A stretch of DNA of 64,000 nucleotides from the NCBI RefSeq assembly GCF_000935125.1, contig NZ_JRKI01000003.1, forward strand, positions 248,001 through 312,000. Reading direction: 5' to 3'. The DNA is from Streptomyces natalensis ATCC 27448 (GTDB lineage Bacteria; Actinomycetota; Actinomycetes; Streptomycetales; Streptomycetaceae). The position numbers and the translations under genes were made by a program. The notes under the pieces were generated by a model that saw only the letters and a list, made by a program, of their open reading frames with translations, had not been told where the DNA came from and ran no database searches. Below are positions 51,936 to 64,000 of the stretch, piece by piece (position 1 is the stretch's first letter; each line of letters starts with the position of its first letter).

Positions 51936-52253
51936 TCAGGCTCCTTGGGCGTTGGGCTGAGTCTCGGGCTGGGCGGCGGGGTCATGGACGACAGTCCCGC
52001 CCAGACGGCTCCTCAGCCGCTGATGCCAGACCGGACGCTTCCGGGGAGGGACGTGGTCGACGCCACCGAGCGACCACGGGTTGCAGCGCAGGATGCGCCA
52101 GGCGGTCAGCGCAGTCCCTTTCACCGCGCCGTGCCGGTCGATGGCCGTGTAGCCATAGTGCGAGCACGACGGGTAGTACTTGCAGACCGGGCCCAGCAGG
52201 GGGCTGATGGTCCACTGGTAGATCTTGATCAAAAGCAGCAGCGGGTACTTCAC
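51936..52253 (-). CDS. yidD: Membrane protein insertion efficiency factor YidD
   Basis: A 105-residue protein. The YidD core is [50 protein letters not shown], with three conserved Cys. The N-terminal amphipathic helix sits on the membrane. It helps YidC-dependent insertion. The tail after residue 80 is variable. GTG 52253 overlaps the rnpA stop (GTGA), so translation is coupled. Confidence 0.95.
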   Translation of the reverse strand: MKYPLLLLIKIYQWTISPLLGPVCKYYPSCSHYGYTAIDRHGAVKGTALTAWRILRCNPWSLGGVDHVPPRKRPVWHQRLRSRLGGTVVHDPAAQPETQPNAQGA

Positions 52254-52708
52254 TGTGCGCTCCCTCCCGGGTCCCGTCCGGGGTTCCGGGGGCCCGCGGC
52301 GTAGCCGCCGCCGGTCGTGGCCCCGGTGGGATTGCAGCCTTTCGGCACCCCTCCCAGCAGCCGCTCGAGAGCGGCGTCCAGGTCGCGGGCCAGCTGATCG
52401 TGCTCCGCAGCACCCGCGCCGGGCAGGGCCCGTACGACAACCAGGCTACCGGCGGGCAGCCGGTCGAGCCGATCACGCATGAGGTGACGAAGCCTCCGCT
52501 TGACCTTGTTGCGTACGACAGCGACGCCAACGGCCTTGCTCACGACGAAACCCGCACGCGTCGGGGGAACACGTTCCCCCGACGCGTGCGGGTCCGTTGC
52601 ACCGCTACGAAAATGCACGACAAGGAGCGGGCGCCCGGCCCTGCGTCCCCGGCGTACCGCGGTCGCAAAGTCCTCGCGCCGCCTCAGCCGATGCTCGGTA
52701 GGCAGCAC
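52250..52708 (-). CDS. rnpA: Ribonuclease P protein component
   Basis: A 152-residue basic protein, the protein subunit of RNase P that processes tRNA 5' ends. [25 protein letters not shown] and the RNR region ([27 protein letters not shown]) are the signature. A C-terminal Gly/Pro-rich extension of about 30 residues is unusual but common in Streptomyces. GTG 52708 is 23 bases after rpmH; the two form the ancestral rpmH-rnpA pair. Confidence 0.95.
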   Translation of the reverse strand: MLPTEHRLRRREDFATAVRRGRRAGRPLLVVHFRSGATDPHASGERVPPTRAGFVVSKAVGVAVVRNKVKRRLRHLMRDRLDRLPAGSLVVVRALPGAGAAEHDQLARDLDAALERLLGGVPKGCNPTGATTGGGYAAGPRNPGRDPGGSAQ

Positions 52709-52731
52709 GTCATGGACCTAGGTCAGGCTGC

Positions 52732-52869
52732 TCAGGCCGACAGGCGGGCGCGACCCTTGCCACGGCGGGACGCGAGGATCGCGCGGCCGGCACGGGTCCG
52801 CATGCGCAGACGGAAGCCGTGGGTCTTCGCACGACGGCGGTTGTTCGGCTGGAAGGTGCGCTTGCTCAC
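52732..52869 (-). CDS. rpmH: 50S ribosomal protein bL34
   Basis: A 45-residue highly basic protein. Read leftward from GTG 52869 it begins [18 protein letters not shown] and continues [26 protein letters not shown], the L34 pattern across nearly its whole length. It binds 23S rRNA near the exit tunnel. It is the first gene of rpmH-rnpA-yidD-yidC-jag, divergent from dnaA. Confidence 0.95.
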   Translation of the reverse strand: MSKRTFQPNNRRRAKTHGFRLRMRTRAGRAILASRRGKGRARLSA

Positions 52870-53247
52870 TCGGGGACTCCAGGAATGCTTGTTGTCTCAG
52901 GGCGAGACAGGATGTGGGGCGTCCATGGCTGTCACCGTGCGCCCACGAGTAGCTCGCAACGCCCAAGTGCACCGCTTCACGATCGCCCAGAGCGCGATCT
53001 TTGCCCATCGGAGGCAGGCGGCAGCAGCCATCGACAACTCGACCTGGTCACGGTACGCGCGGCTGCGCCATCCGGTCAAACCGGCTCTGGGCGCCCCTAC
53101 GCGGGCCCTTGTCAGGACACACTATGCACAGCCTGTGGACAACAACTTGAATCCGCAGGCCCGGCCTGACTACCGTTGCTGAACTCCGATTCCTTCCCGC
53201 CCGTCCTGAGAATCACACATTCGTGGGACTGTGAGAGAGCGTGCCTT
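52870..53247. promoter_or_regulatory. rpmH/dnaA divergent promoter region with a DnaA box
   Basis: A 378-base gap with the promoters of both operons. TGTGGACAA at 53134-53142 is a perfect DnaA box on the minus strand (TTGTCCACA), about 110 bases before dnaA, and suggests autoregulation by DnaA. No gene was found here. Confidence 0.75.
53134..53142 (-). promoter_or_regulatory. DnaA box upstream of dnaA
   Basis: A perfect TTGTCCACA on the minus strand, between rpmH and dnaA. Confidence 0.75.
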
Positions 53248-55110
53248 GTGGCTGAAGTCCCTGCCGATCTTGCCGCAGTGTGGCCGCGCGTACTCGACCA
53301 CCTCCTGCGTGCCGAGGCCGACGGCCTCAAGCCCAAGGACCAGGACTGGCTCAAGCGCACCCAGCCGCTGGCGCTGGTCGCCGACACCGCACTGCTCGCC
53401 GTCCCCAATGAATTCGCCAAGGGCGTGCTCGAAGGGCGGCTCGGACCGCTGATCGGGAAGGCGCTCACCCACGAGTGCGGGCGGCAGATCCGGATCGCGA
53501 TCACCGTTGACAACTCCTCCGAGGAGCCGCCGGCCCCGTCCGCGCCCCCCTCGTCCCCGGCGCCGCAGCAGCCGTACTCCCAGCAGCACCCACAGCCCTC
53601 GCACCAGCCGTCCCATCAGGCGCAGCCGCAGCATGACGCCTACGACGGCTACGACAACCGGCACGACAACCGGCACGAGACGCGGCACGAAACCCGGCAG
53701 GGCTACGGGCACCAGGGCGACGATCTGCCCACCGTCCGGCCCTCCTACCCCGACTACCAGCAGCCCCGGCACGAGCCCGGCGCCTGGCCGCAGCACCCCA
53801 CCACGATGGGCGGCGGCCCCGGCCCCCGCGACGACTACGGCTGGCAGCAGCAGCCGCTCGGCGGCTTCCCCGACCGCGACCCGTCCCCGGAGCCCTGGCG
53901 CGAGCCGTACGCCTCCGGGCCCCCCTCCCACCAGCAGAACGACTACCGCTCGCCGCGCCGCGACCCGGCCGAGCACCAGCCGCCCGGCCGGTCCGGCGGC
54001 CCCTCGCTGCCCGCGCCCAGCGGTGCCCCCGGCCCACTCGCCGCGCAGCCGGCGCCGGCGACCGGCCCCGGGGAGCCCACCGCGCGGCTGAACCCGAAGT
54101 ACCTCTTCGACACCTTCGTCATCGGTGCCTCCAACCGCTTTGCGCACGCCGCAGCGGTCGCGGTCGCCGAGGCGCCGGCCAAGGCGTACAACCCGCTGTT
54201 CATCTACGGCGAATCCGGTTTGGGCAAGACCCATCTGCTGCACGCCATCGGGCACTACGCGCGGAGCCTGTATCCGGGGACCCGGGTGCGGTATGTGAGC
54301 TCGGAGGAGTTCACCAACGAGTTCATCAACTCCATCCGCGACGGCAAGGCGGACGCGTTCCGCAAGCGCTACCGCGACATGGACATCCTGCTGGTCGACG
54401 ACATCCAGTTCCTGGCGAGCAAGGAGTCGACGCAGGAGGAGTTCTTCCACACCTTCAACACGCTGCACAACGCCAACAAGCAGATCGTGCTGTCCTCGGA
54501 CCGGCCGCCCAAGCAGCTGGTCACCCTGGAGGACCGGCTGCGCAATCGCTTCGAGTGGGGCCTGATCACCGACGTCCAGCCGCCCGAGCTGGAGACGAGG
54601 ATCGCGATCCTCCGTAAGAAAGCGGTGCAGGAGCAGCTCAACGCGCCGCCGGAGGTGCTGGAGTTCATCGCCTCGCGGATCTCGCGGAACATCCGTGAGC
54701 TGGAGGGCGCGCTGATCCGCGTCACGGCGTTCGCCTCGCTCAACCGGCAGCCGGTGGACCTGGGGCTGACCGAGATCGTCCTCAAGGATCTGATCCCCGG
54801 AGGCGAGGACGCGGCACCGGAGATCACCGCCACCGCGATCATGGCATCCACCGCCGACTACTTCGGGCTGACCGTCGACGACCTGTGCGGCTCCTCGCGC
54901 AGCCGGGTACTGGTCACCGCCCGCCAGATCGCCATGTATCTGTGCCGTGAGCTGACCGATCTGTCGCTTCCGAAGATCGGCGCGCAGTTCGGCGGGCGGG
55001 ACCATACGACCGTGATGCACGCCGACCGCAAGATCCGCGCGCTGATGGCCGAGCGGCGCTCGATCTACAACCAGGTCACCGAGCTGACCAATCGCATCAA
55101 GAACGGCTGA
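53248..55110 (+). CDS. dnaA: Chromosomal replication initiator DnaA
   Basis: A 620-residue initiator. Domain I (1-95) binds partner proteins. Domain II (about 96-285) is a very long Pro/Gln/His/Tyr/Gly-rich linker, a Streptomyces feature. Domain III is AAA+: Walker [10 protein letters not shown] (321-329), Walker B LLVDDIQF (about 381-388), and the sensor region SSDRPPKQL. Domain IV binds DnaA boxes through [21 protein letters not shown] (about 572-592). It opens oriC, which lies just downstream. GTG 53248 starts the conserved [12 protein letters not shown]; the frame extends further upstream without homologous sequence. Confidence 0.98.
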   Translation: MAEVPADLAAVWPRVLDHLLRAEADGLKPKDQDWLKRTQPLALVADTALLAVPNEFAKGVLEGRLGPLIGKALTHECGRQIRIAITVDNSSEEPPAPSAPPSSPAPQQPYSQQHPQPSHQPSHQAQPQHDAYDGYDNRHDNRHETRHETRQGYGHQGDDLPTVRPSYPDYQQPRHEPGAWPQHPTTMGGGPGPRDDYGWQQQPLGGFPDRDPSPEPWREPYASGPPSHQQNDYRSPRRDPAEHQPPGRSGGPSLPAPSGAPGPLAAQPAPATGPGEPTARLNPKYLFDTFVIGASNRFAHAAAVAVAEAPAKAYNPLFIYGESGLGKTHLLHAIGHYARSLYPGTRVRYVSSEEFTNEFINSIRDGKADAFRKRYRDMDILLVDDIQFLASKESTQEEFFHTFNTLHNANKQIVLSSDRPPKQLVTLEDRLRNRFEWGLITDVQPPELETRIAILRKKAVQEQLNAPPEVLEFIASRISRNIRELEGALIRVTAFASLNRQPVDLGLTEIVLKDLIPGGEDAAPEITATAIMASTADYFGLTVDDLCGSSRSRVLVTARQIAMYLCRELTDLSLPKIGAQFGGRDHTTVMHADRKIRALMAERRSIYNQVTELTNRIKNG

Positions 55111-55144
55111 TCGCCGGCCGCGGCAAGCGGCCACAGGCGCTTTC

Positions 55145-55179
55145 AGGGCGCTCCGGAGATGTGCTTTCCGGAGCGCCCT
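55145..55179 (+). terminator. Terminator of dnaA
   Basis: Perfect 13-base arms AGGGCGCTCCGGA/TCCGGAGCGCCCT with a 9-base loop, 35 bases after the dnaA stop. It insulates oriC from dnaA transcription. Confidence 0.85.
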
Positions 55180-55339
55180 TCGTCGTCCGGGGCTCGCCTC
55201 GTCCGGGGGTCTCGTCGTACGGGCATGTCGCGGTACGGGCCGCCGGCCCAGCGCCCGCGGGGCGCTCCGTGGACGACGACGAGCCGCATGCGAGCCCGTC
55301 TGAAGCCGCTCCGGTACGCCGCTCCCGCACCCTTCGCCC

Positions 55340-55990
55340 TCATCCCAAACCTGTGGAGCGCGCCGGCCGTGTTCGATTCCGCACCGGGTCACGGCCTCTC
55401 TCCACAGATTGGGCAAGAATCTTCCCTCCACACCCTGGGGAGAGGAAAGTTATCCCTGGGGAATCCACAGGGCGGCGGCCTGACGAGGCATCGGGGGAGG
55501 TCAGGCGGGTGTGGATTTGTGGTCAACCGCAATCCACAGACTGTGGACAAAGATTTCGTCCACAGCGAGGCGCGCGACTTGTCCACCGGCTGCCCACAGG
55601 AGAAGCGGTGTTGTCCCCAGTGATCCCCAGCTTCTCCACACCACTGTCCACTGTTCGGCAACCCGACACCGCCGCTCACCGGGCCGAGTGAAAGCCGTCA
55701 CATCAAGTTGGCTGGTTGGGCTGTGGGGAACCGGGGTAAAGCTGGGGATGGCACTGGGGAGAACTGCCCGTCCCCTGTGCATGGGGTGTGCAGAACTTTC
55801 GGCGGTCCACAGAACCGCCCGCTTATCCACGGCCGCCGCCCACAGGGCCGGTGGACAAAAATGCCGCGCTGACCTGCGCAAAGGAAGTTGTCCACGGTTT
55901 CCACAGGCCCTACTACTACGACCACGGATATCTACCGGGGACTTCGCTTGAAAGCGGGGGCTGTGCACAACTTGGCCGCCGAGCGCCCGA
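55340..55990. other. Chromosomal replication origin oriC
   Basis: The gap between dnaA and dnaN holds a dense array of DnaA boxes on both strands. Good matches include TTGTCCACA on the minus strand (55550-55542), TCGTCCACA (55556-55564), TTCTCCACA (55632-55640) and CTCTCCACA (55398-55406). One-mismatch boxes lie at 55579, 55611, 55644, 55823, 55850 (minus) and 55888, and several more ATCCACA or GTCCACA cores lie between 55461 and 55812. A box-poor stretch at about 55655-55795 divides two clusters, as in the known Streptomyces oriC. No long AT-rich unwinding element is obvious; the least GC-rich parts lie near 55530-55560 and 55850-55930. Confidence 0.93.
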
Positions 55991-56122
55991 GCCGGGCCGA
56001 GTCGACTTGACCCCGAGCAGCGCCGACTGTCAGCGGTGTGCGTCAGACTGGTCTCCGGCAACCCAGCCGATGACGAGATCCAGCAGGGCGTAGAAGCCAG
56101 CAACAGCAGGAGGCGGTTTCCG

Positions 56123-57253
56123 GTGAAGATCCGGGTGGAGCGCGATGTACTCGCGGAGGCAGTGGCCTGGGCGGCCAAGAGCCTCCCGGCCCGTCCGCCG
56201 GTGCCCGTCCTCGCGGGCCTCCTGCTGAAGGCGGAGGACGGCGCACTGAGCCTCTCCGGCTTCGACTACGAGGTCTCGGCGCGGGTCTCGGTGGACGCCG
56301 AGGTCGAGGAGGAGGGCACCGTTCTCGTCTCCGGTCGGCTGCTCGCCGACATCTGCCGGGCGCTCCCCAACCGCCCGGTGGAGATCTCCACAGACGGTGT
56401 ACGAGTCACCGTCGTCTGCGGCTCCTCGCGCTTCACCCTCCACACCCTGCCTGTGGAGGAGTACCCGTCCCTGCCGACGATGCCCACCGCCACCGGCACC
56501 GTCCCCGGTGAGGTCTTCGCCGCTGCCGCCGCCCAGGTGGCCATCGCCGCCGGCCGTGACGACACGCTGCCGGTGCTCACCGGCGTACGGATCGAGATCG
56601 AGGGCGACACCGTCACGCTGGCCTCCACCGACCGCTACCGCTTCGCGGTCCGTGAGTTCCTGTGGAAGCCCGAGAGCCCGGATGCCTCCGCCGTCGCGCT
56701 GGTCCCGGCCAAGACGCTGCTGGACACCGCCAAGTCGCTGAGCAGCGGCGACACCGTCACGCTGGCGCTCTCGGGCTCTGGTGCGGGCGAGGGGCTGATC
56801 GGCTTCGAGGGCGCCGGGCGCCGTACGACCACCCGGCTGCTCGAGGGTGACCTGCCCAAGTACCGCACGCTGTTCCCGACCGAGTTCAACTCCGTCGCCG
56901 TGATCGAGACCGCGCCGTTCGTCGAGGCGGTCAAGCGTGTGGCGCTGGTGGCCGAGCGGAACACCCCGGTGCGGCTGAGCTTCGAACAGGGTGTGCTCAT
57001 CCTGGAGGCCGGCTCCAGCGACGATGCACAGGCTGTGGAGAGGGTCGACTCGGATCTGGACGGCGACGACATCTCGATCGCCTTCAACCCCGGTTTCCTC
57101 CTGGAGGGCCTGTCGGCCATCGACTCGCCGGTGGCGCAGCTGTCGTTCACGACCTCCACCAAGCCCGCCCTGCTGAGCGGCCGTCCCGCCAAGGACGCCG
57201 AGGCGGACGACGCCTACAAGTACCTGATCATGCCGGTGCGGCTGAGCGGCTGA
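56123..57253 (+). CDS. dnaN: DNA polymerase III beta subunit (sliding clamp)
   Basis: A 376-residue clamp with three similar domains. It begins VKIRVERDVLAEAVAWAAKSLPARP. Domain 2 contains DTLPVLTGVRIEIEGDTVTLASTDRYRFAVREF, and the C-terminus YLIMPVRLSG ends the partner-binding pocket. The clamp encircles DNA and tethers the polymerase. GTG 56123 follows AGGAGG at a good distance; upstream codons belong to oriC. First gene of the rightward dnaN-gnd-recF-dciA-gyrB-gyrA series. Confidence 0.97.
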   Translation: MKIRVERDVLAEAVAWAAKSLPARPPVPVLAGLLLKAEDGALSLSGFDYEVSARVSVDAEVEEEGTVLVSGRLLADICRALPNRPVEISTDGVRVTVVCGSSRFTLHTLPVEEYPSLPTMPTATGTVPGEVFAAAAAQVAIAAGRDDTLPVLTGVRIEIEGDTVTLASTDRYRFAVREFLWKPESPDASAVALVPAKTLLDTAKSLSSGDTVTLALSGSGAGEGLIGFEGAGRRTTTRLLEGDLPKYRTLFPTEFNSVAVIETAPFVEAVKRVALVAERNTPVRLSFEQGVLILEAGSSDDAQAVERVDSDLDGDDISIAFNPGFLLEGLSAIDSPVAQLSFTTSTKPALLSGRPAKDAEADDAYKYLIMPVRLSG

Positions 57254-57433
57254 TGCGGCCGGGGCCGGCCGCTGACGGCAGTCCCGTAGAGCGCTCGGCC
57301 GCTCATCGGAGCCCTTGCGGCGTCCGGCCGACAAGCCCCCGATGAGCGCCTGAGCCCACAGCTGTGCACGCGGTCGCGGGCGTAGGCTCGGACCCGGGTA
57401 CGAACGAACGACTACGTGCAAAGAGGGTCTCTG

Positions 57434-58312
57434 ATGGAGCTCGGTCTCGTCGGTCTCGGCAAGATGGGCGGCAATATGCGCGAGCGCATTCGCCGCGCCG
57501 GCCACACCGTCGTCGGATACGACCGCAACCCGGACCTGGCTGATGTCGACAGCCTCAAGGAGCTTGTGGACAAGCTCAAGGGTCCGCGGGTCGTCTGGGT
57601 CATGGTGCCGGCCGGTGCCGCCACCCAGTCGACGATCGACGAACTGGCCGAGCTGCTCTCGCCCGGCGACATCGTCGTGGACGGCGGCAACTCCCGCTGG
57701 ACCGACGACGAGAAGCACGCCGAGGAGCTCAAGGCCAAGGGCATCGGCTTCGTCGACTGCGGTGTCTCCGGCGGCGTGTGGGGCCTGGAGAACGGCTATG
57801 CGCTGATGTACGGCGGCGCGGCGGACGACGTCGCCAAGGTGCAGCCGGTCTTCGACGCCCTCAAGCCCGAGGGCGAGTTCGGCTCGGTGCACGCCGGCAA
57901 GGTCGGCGCCGGCCACTTCGCCAAGATGGTCCACAACGGCATCGAGTACGCGATGATGCAGGCCTTCGCCGAGGGCTGGGAGCTGCTGGAGAAGGTCGAC
58001 TCCGTCACGGACGTGCGCGAGATCTTCCGCTCCTGGCAGGAGGGCACGGTCATCCGTTCCTGGCTGCTGGACCTGGCCGTCAACGCTCTCGACGACGACG
58101 AGCACCTGGAGAAGCTGCGCGGCTACGCCGCCGATTCCGGTGAAGGCCGCTGGACCGTCGAGGCCGCGATCGACAACGCCGTGCCGCTGCCCGCGATCAC
58201 GGCCTCGCTCTTCGCGCGGTTCGCCTCCCGCCAGGACGACTCCCCGCAGATGAAGATGATCGCCGCGCTGCGCAACCAGTTCGGTGGCCACGCGGTCGAG
58301 AGCAAGAAGTAA
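57434..58312 (+). CDS. gnd: 6-phosphogluconate dehydrogenase, short (decarboxylating) type
   Basis: A 292-residue enzyme of the pentose-phosphate pathway that makes ribulose 5-phosphate and NAD(P)H. The dinucleotide motif is [12 protein letters not shown] (4-15), the substrate motif DGGNSRW (about 83-89), and the catalytic lysine is in [24 protein letters not shown]. The short form, about 300 residues, is the actinobacterial/YqeC type and lacks the long C-terminal helix domain. The ATG start at 57434 follows AGAGGG. Location between dnaN and recF is conserved in Streptomyces. Confidence 0.95.
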   Translation: MELGLVGLGKMGGNMRERIRRAGHTVVGYDRNPDLADVDSLKELVDKLKGPRVVWVMVPAGAATQSTIDELAELLSPGDIVVDGGNSRWTDDEKHAEELKAKGIGFVDCGVSGGVWGLENGYALMYGGAADDVAKVQPVFDALKPEGEFGSVHAGKVGAGHFAKMVHNGIEYAMMQAFAEGWELLEKVDSVTDVREIFRSWQEGTVIRSWLLDLAVNALDDDEHLEKLRGYAADSGEGRWTVEAAIDNAVPLPAITASLFARFASRQDDSPQMKMIAALRNQFGGHAVESKK

Positions 58313-58353
58313 CCCGCAACACCCGCAGCCGGGGGAGGTCGTCGCACCACGTC

Positions 58354-59490
58354 ATGCACGTTACGCATCTCTCGCTCGCCGACTTCCGCTCGTACGCCCG
58401 GGTCGAGGTTCCGCTCGACCCGGGCGTCACGGCTTTTGTGGGCCCCAACGGCCAGGGCAAGACCAATCTCGTCGAGGCCGTCGGATATCTGGCGACGCTC
58501 GGCAGCCACCGGGTCTCCTCCGATGCGCCGCTGGTACGGATGGGCGCCGAACGCGCGATCATCCGCGCCGCGGTCGTCCAGGGCGAGCGGCAGCAGCTGG
58601 TGGAGCTGGAGCTCAACCCGGGCAAGGCCAACCGCGCCAGGATCAACCGCTCCTCGCAGGTCAGACCGCGGGATGTGCTGGGCATCGTACGGACGGTGCT
58701 GTTCGCGCCGGAGGATCTGGCCCTGGTCAAGGGCGACCCCGGCGAGCGCCGCCGGTTCCTGGACGAGTTGATCACGGCGCGCTCGCCGCGGATGGCGGGC
58801 GTGCGCTCCGACTACGACCGTGTCCTCAAGCAGCGCAACACTCTGCTGAAGACGGCGGCGCTGGCGCGCCGGCACGGCGGTCGGCAGATGGACCTGTCGA
58901 CGCTGGATGTATGGGACCAGCATCTGGCCCGTGCGGGCGCCGAGCTGCTGGCGCAGCGGCTGGACCTGATCGCCACGGTGCAGCCGCTGGCGGACAAGGC
59001 GTATGAGCAGCTGGCACCCGGCGGCGGGCCGCTGGCGCTCGAGTACCGCGGTTCGGCGGGCGAGGCGATGGCCGGCGCCTCCAGCCGCGAGGAGCTGTAC
59101 GGCGTGCTGCTGGCGGCCCTGGGCGAGGCTCGTAAGAGCGAGATCGAGCGCGGGGTGACGCTCATCGGCCCCCATCGCGACGATCTGGTGCTGAAGCTGG
59201 GAGAGCTCCCGGCGAAGGGCTACGCCAGTCACGGCGAGTCCTGGTCGTACGCGCTGGCGCTGCGGCTGGCCTCGTACGACCTCCTGCGGGCCGAGGGAAA
59301 TGAGCCGGTCCTCGTCCTCGATGACGTTTTCGCGGAGCTGGACGCCCGGCGGCGGGAGCGGCTGGCGGAGCTGGTGGCGCCGGGCGAGCAGGTGCTGGTG
59401 ACGGCCGCGGTGGACGACGATGTGCCGGGGGTGCTGGTCGGAGCGCGCTATGCGGTGTCCGGCGGCGCCGTGGAAAAGGTGACCTTGTGA
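58354..59490 (+). CDS. recF: Recombination and replication-repair protein RecF
   Basis: A 378-residue SMC-like ATPase that loads RecA at gaps. Walker A is GPNGQGKTN (30-38), the signature region is [18 protein letters not shown], and Walker B is [20 protein letters not shown]. It starts [15 protein letters not shown], the normal RecF start. Length is typical. It overlaps dciA by 4 bases (GTGA). Confidence 0.97.
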   Translation: MHVTHLSLADFRSYARVEVPLDPGVTAFVGPNGQGKTNLVEAVGYLATLGSHRVSSDAPLVRMGAERAIIRAAVVQGERQQLVELELNPGKANRARINRSSQVRPRDVLGIVRTVLFAPEDLALVKGDPGERRRFLDELITARSPRMAGVRSDYDRVLKQRNTLLKTAALARRHGGRQMDLSTLDVWDQHLARAGAELLAQRLDLIATVQPLADKAYEQLAPGGGPLALEYRGSAGEAMAGASSREELYGVLLAALGEARKSEIERGVTLIGPHRDDLVLKLGELPAKGYASHGESWSYALALRLASYDLLRAEGNEPVLVLDDVFAELDARRRERLAELVAPGEQVLVTAAVDDDVPGVLVGARYAVSGGAVEKVTL

Positions 59491-60020
59491 GCGCGGAACT
59501 TCCCGACCGGCCCAAGCCTCCCGAGCTGTCCGGAGTAGACCTGGCCCGGCAGGCGCTGGTGGCCGCCAAGGAACAGGCACGGGCCCGGGGCGCGGCCGCG
59601 CAGCAGAAGAAGCAGGCCCGCCGTGGCGGGCTGCGGTCGGGTGCGCGGGCGGACGGCCGTGATCCGCTGCCCCTGGGTGCGGCGATCAACCGGCTGATCA
59701 CGGAACGCGGCTGGGAAACCCCGGCGGCGGTCGGCGGGGTCATGGGGCGCTGGCCGCAGCTGGTCGGGCCCGAGGTCGCACAGCACTGTGAGCCGCAGCG
59801 GTACGACGAGGACGCCCGGGTGCTGACCGTGCAGTGTGACTCCACGGCGTGGGCGACGCAGCTGCGGCTGCTCGCCCCCCAGCTGGTGCGTCGGCTCAAC
59901 GAGGACCTGGGCCAGGGGACCGTAAAGGTGATCAAGGTGCTGGGGCCCGGCGGCCCGGCCCGGCGGTACGGGGCGCTGCGGGCGCCCGGCAGCAAGGGCC
60001 CCGGCGACACCTACGGCTAG
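59487..60020 (+). CDS. dciA: DciA-family (DUF721) protein, candidate helicase loader
   Basis: A 177-residue protein. The N-terminal half is Lys/Arg/Gln-rich and disordered. The C-terminal DciA domain (about 60-160: [45 protein letters not shown], then [30 protein letters not shown]) has the RW and STAWA-QLR motifs of the family. DciA is the DnaB-associated loader or operator in bacteria without DnaC/DnaI, which fits this genome, where no DnaC is seen. GTG 59487 overlaps recF. Confidence 0.93.
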   Translation: MSAELPDRPKPPELSGVDLARQALVAAKEQARARGAAAQQKKQARRGGLRSGARADGRDPLPLGAAINRLITERGWETPAAVGGVMGRWPQLVGPEVAQHCEPQRYDEDARVLTVQCDSTAWATQLRLLAPQLVRRLNEDLGQGTVKVIKVLGPGGPARRYGALRAPGSKGPGDTYG

Positions 60021-60072
60021 ACACCTGCGCCGAGGCCCTACGCCAAGGCCCCGACCGCGGGCAGCGGGCGAT

Positions 60073-60086
60073 GTTTCACGTGAAAC
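60073..60086. other. parS site 18
   Basis: A perfect GTTTCACGTGAAAC in a 26-base palindrome (60067-60092) after dciA. One of the only two sites to the right of oriC in this window. Confidence 0.95.
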
Positions 60087-60127
60087 ATCGCCGTGCCCGG
60101 CCTTGCCACCCCGCCGCGCCGACCGAT

Positions 60128-60141
60128 GTTTCACGTGAAAC
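60128..60141. other. parS site 19
   Basis: A perfect GTTTCACGTGAAAC, 55 bases after site 18, in a 22-base palindrome. Confidence 0.95.
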
Positions 60142-60320
60142 ATCGACAACGGCGCGGGCCTCGCGCCCCGTGCGACGCCTGTCCGCGCATGGGGTGCCTG
60201 AGACGCCGCTCACGGTAGCCGGCGGTTGACAGTCGGAAGCGCTGAGTGCCCGCGTGAGCGTCCTGAGGCCCCTTGTCGAATATGGGGAGTCGGCGGACGT
60301 CAGTTCAGGGCGGCACATGA

Positions 60321-62519
<2,199 letters not shown>

Positions 62520-62569
62520 GCCCGGTCGGCCCTCACCACAGCCGCCGCTCGAAAGGACTTTGAACAGCA

Positions 62570-64000
62570 ATGGCCGACGAGAACCCCCCTGTGACCCCGG
62601 ACGGTGTGACCGCCGAGGGCGCGCCCGCCACCATCGAAGGCGTGGGCATGCGCGTCGAGCCCGTCGGGCTCGAGACGGAGATGCAGCGCTCCTACCTCGA
62701 CTACGCGATGTCCGTCATCGTCTCGCGTGCGCTGCCGGACGTCCGGGACGGCCTCAAGCCCGTCCACCGCCGCGTCCTGTACGCGATGTACGACGGCGGC
62801 TACCGCCCCGAGAAGGGCTTCTACAAGTGCGCCCGCGTCGTCGGCGACGTCATGGGTACGTACCACCCGCACGGCGACTCCTCGATCTACGACGCGCTCG
62901 TGCGTCTGGCGCAGCCCTGGTCGATGCGGATGCCGCTGGTGGACTCCAACGGCAACTTCGGCTCCCCGGGCAACGACCCGGCCGCGGCCATGCGGTACAC
63001 CGAGTGCAAGATGAAGTCGCTGTCCATGGAGATGCTCCGGGACATCGACGAGGAGACCGTCGACTTCCAGGACAACTACGACGGCCGTAACCAGGAGCCG
63101 ACGGTTCTGCCGTCCCGCTTCCCCAACCTCCTGATCAACGGCTCGGCCGGTATCGCGGTCGGTATGGCCACGAACATCCCGCCGCACAACCTGCGCGAGG
63201 TCGCGGCCGGTGCCCAGTGGGCGCTGGAGCACCCGGAGGCATCCCACGAGGAGCTGCTGGAAGCGCTGATCGAGCGCATCAAGGGCCCCGACTTCCCCAC
63301 CGGTGCGCTGGTGGTGGGCCGCAAGGGCATCGAGGAGGCCTACCGCACCGGCCGCGGCTCGATCACGATGCGCGCGGTGGTGGCGGTCGAGGAGATCCAG
63401 AACCGCCAGTGCCTGGTGGTCACCGAGCTCCCGTACCAGGTCAACCCGGACAACCTCGCGCAGAAGATCGCCGACCTGGTCAAGGACGGCAAGGTCGGCG
63501 GTATCGCGGACGTCCGCGACGAGACCTCCTCGCGCACCGGCCAGCGCCTCGTGATCGTCCTGAAGCGGGATGCGGTCGCCAAGGTCGTTCTCAACAACCT
63601 CTACAAGCACACCGACCTGCAGACCAACTTCGGCGCGAACATGCTCGCCCTGGTCGACGGGGTGCCGCGCACGCTCTCGCTGGACGCGTTCATCCGTAAC
63701 TGGGTCACCCACCAGGTCGAGGTCATCGTCCGCCGGACGAAGTTCCGGCTGCGCAAGGCCGAGGAGCGGGCACACATCCTGCGCGGTCTGCTCAAGGCGC
63801 TGGACGCGATCGACGAGGTCATCGCGCTGATCCGGCGCAGCGAGACGGTCGACGTGGCGCGCGAGGGCCTGATGGGCCTGCTGACCATCGACGAGATCCA
63901 GGCGAACGCGATCCTGGAGATGCAGCTGCGCCGGCTGGCCGCCCTGGAGCGCCAGAAGATCACCGCCGAGCACGACGAGTTGCAGCGCAAGATCAACGAG
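62570..64000 (+). CDS. gyrA: DNA gyrase subunit A (3' end beyond the window)
   Basis: The first 477 residues of GyrA. Starting from ATG 62570 (AAAGGA upstream), it contains [30 protein letters not shown] and the quinolone region [17 protein letters not shown], with Ser at the position equivalent to E. coli Ser83 and Asp at Asp87, so it looks quinolone-sensitive. The catalytic Tyr is in [10 protein letters not shown]. No intein interrupts this part, unlike some mycobacteria. The C-terminal beta-pinwheel is outside. It follows gyrB by 50 bases. Confidence 0.97.
   Translation, partial: MADENPPVTPDGVTAEGAPATIEGVGMRVEPVGLETEMQRSYLDYAMSVIVSRALPDVRDGLKPVHRRVLYAMYDGGYRPEKGFYKCARVVGDVMGTYHPHGDSSIYDALVRLAQPWSMRMPLVDSNGNFGSPGNDPAAAMRYTECKMKSLSMEMLRDIDEETVDFQDNYDGRNQEPTVLPSRFPNLLINGSAGIAVGMATNIPPHNLREVAAGAQWALEHPEASHEELLEALIERIKGPDFPTGALVVGRKGIEEAYRTGRGSITMRAVVAVEEIQNRQCLVVTELPYQVNPDNLAQKIADLVKDGKVGGIADVRDETSSRTGQRLVIVLKRDAVAKVVLNNLYKHTDLQTNFGANMLALVDGVPRTLSLDAFIRNWVTHQVEVIVRRTKFRLRKAEERAHILRGLLKALDAIDEVIALIRRSETVDVAREGLMGLLTIDEIQANAILEMQLRRLAALERQKITAEHDELQRKINE

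Noticed and set aside
56030..58291. A 753-codon leftward frame opposite dnaN and gnd
   Set aside because: Shadow of dnaN and gnd, with no domain of its own.
62570..64000. A possible gyrA intein, as found in some actinobacteria
   Set aside because: The sequence around the catalytic Tyr and onward is continuous GyrA.

Overview
The window is about 64 kb of very GC-rich chromosomal DNA from a Streptomyces-like actinomycete, centred on the replication origin. The evidence is the conserved order rpmH-dnaA-oriC-dnaN-gnd-recF-dciA-gyrB-gyrA on one side and rnpA-yidD-yidC-jag-rsmG-parA-parB on the other. Further evidence is many GTG starts, LL-DAP/Gly-type cell wall genes (femX), a sigma-R-type promoter before trxBA, and 19 perfect copies of the 14-bp parS centromere sequence GTTTCACGTGAAAC. 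No species can be named from this alone. No insertion sequence, prophage, CRISPR array, tRNA or rRNA gene was seen.

Layout. 1-15.8 kb is a variable arm: a truncated disordered protein, a HAD phosphatase, a GlcG/HbpS protein, a MarR-controlled MFS pump, a GNAT, a TetR with a cysteine-rich tail, a class V aminotransferase, a serine beta-lactamase-like hydrolase, a TPR-like protein coupled to a MerR/sliding-clamp fusion, a two-component system, a small secreted protein and a broken alpha/beta hydrolase. 15.8-26.6 kb holds a peptide deformylase, dnaB interrupted by an intein, a MATE pump, a trypsin-like protease, the rpsF-ssb-rpsR-rplI operon, femX and an alanine-racemase-like gene. 26.6-46 kb is dominated by envelope and stress functions: a GT87 mannosyltransferase-like protein, a class A PBP, PadR and inositol-phosphate synthase, an MFS protein, the CCA-adding enzyme, a DUF6049 protein, MurJ, a pseudokinase, SigM, its anti-sigma factor RsmA, and TrxB/TrxA. 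46-53 kb is the parAB/rsmG/jag/yidC/yidD/rnpA/rpmH block. 53-64 kb is dnaA, oriC and the replication/gyrase operon, with gyrA running off the end.

How it fits together. Initiator, origin, clamp, RecF, candidate helicase loader (DciA), helicase, SSB and gyrase lie within about 45 kb. The partition proteins ParA/ParB are encoded beside the centromere sites on which they act. Seven or eight of the parS sites lie inside coding sequences (the MerR-clamp fusion, rsmA, parB, parA), where they are read as the peptides FHVKH or VSRET. Others form the core of hairpin terminators. DnaA boxes are found in oriC, upstream of dnaA, and also upstream of dnaB.

The most unusual items are the DnaB intein, which carries the residues of a class 3 (WCT) intein with a decayed homing endonuclease; the MerR-beta-clamp fusion carrying two parS sites in frame; the parS-cored terminator at 6.06 kb; the extra DnaA-box cluster upstream of dnaB; and the tandem palindromes that cover the start codon of the ArsR-like regulator.
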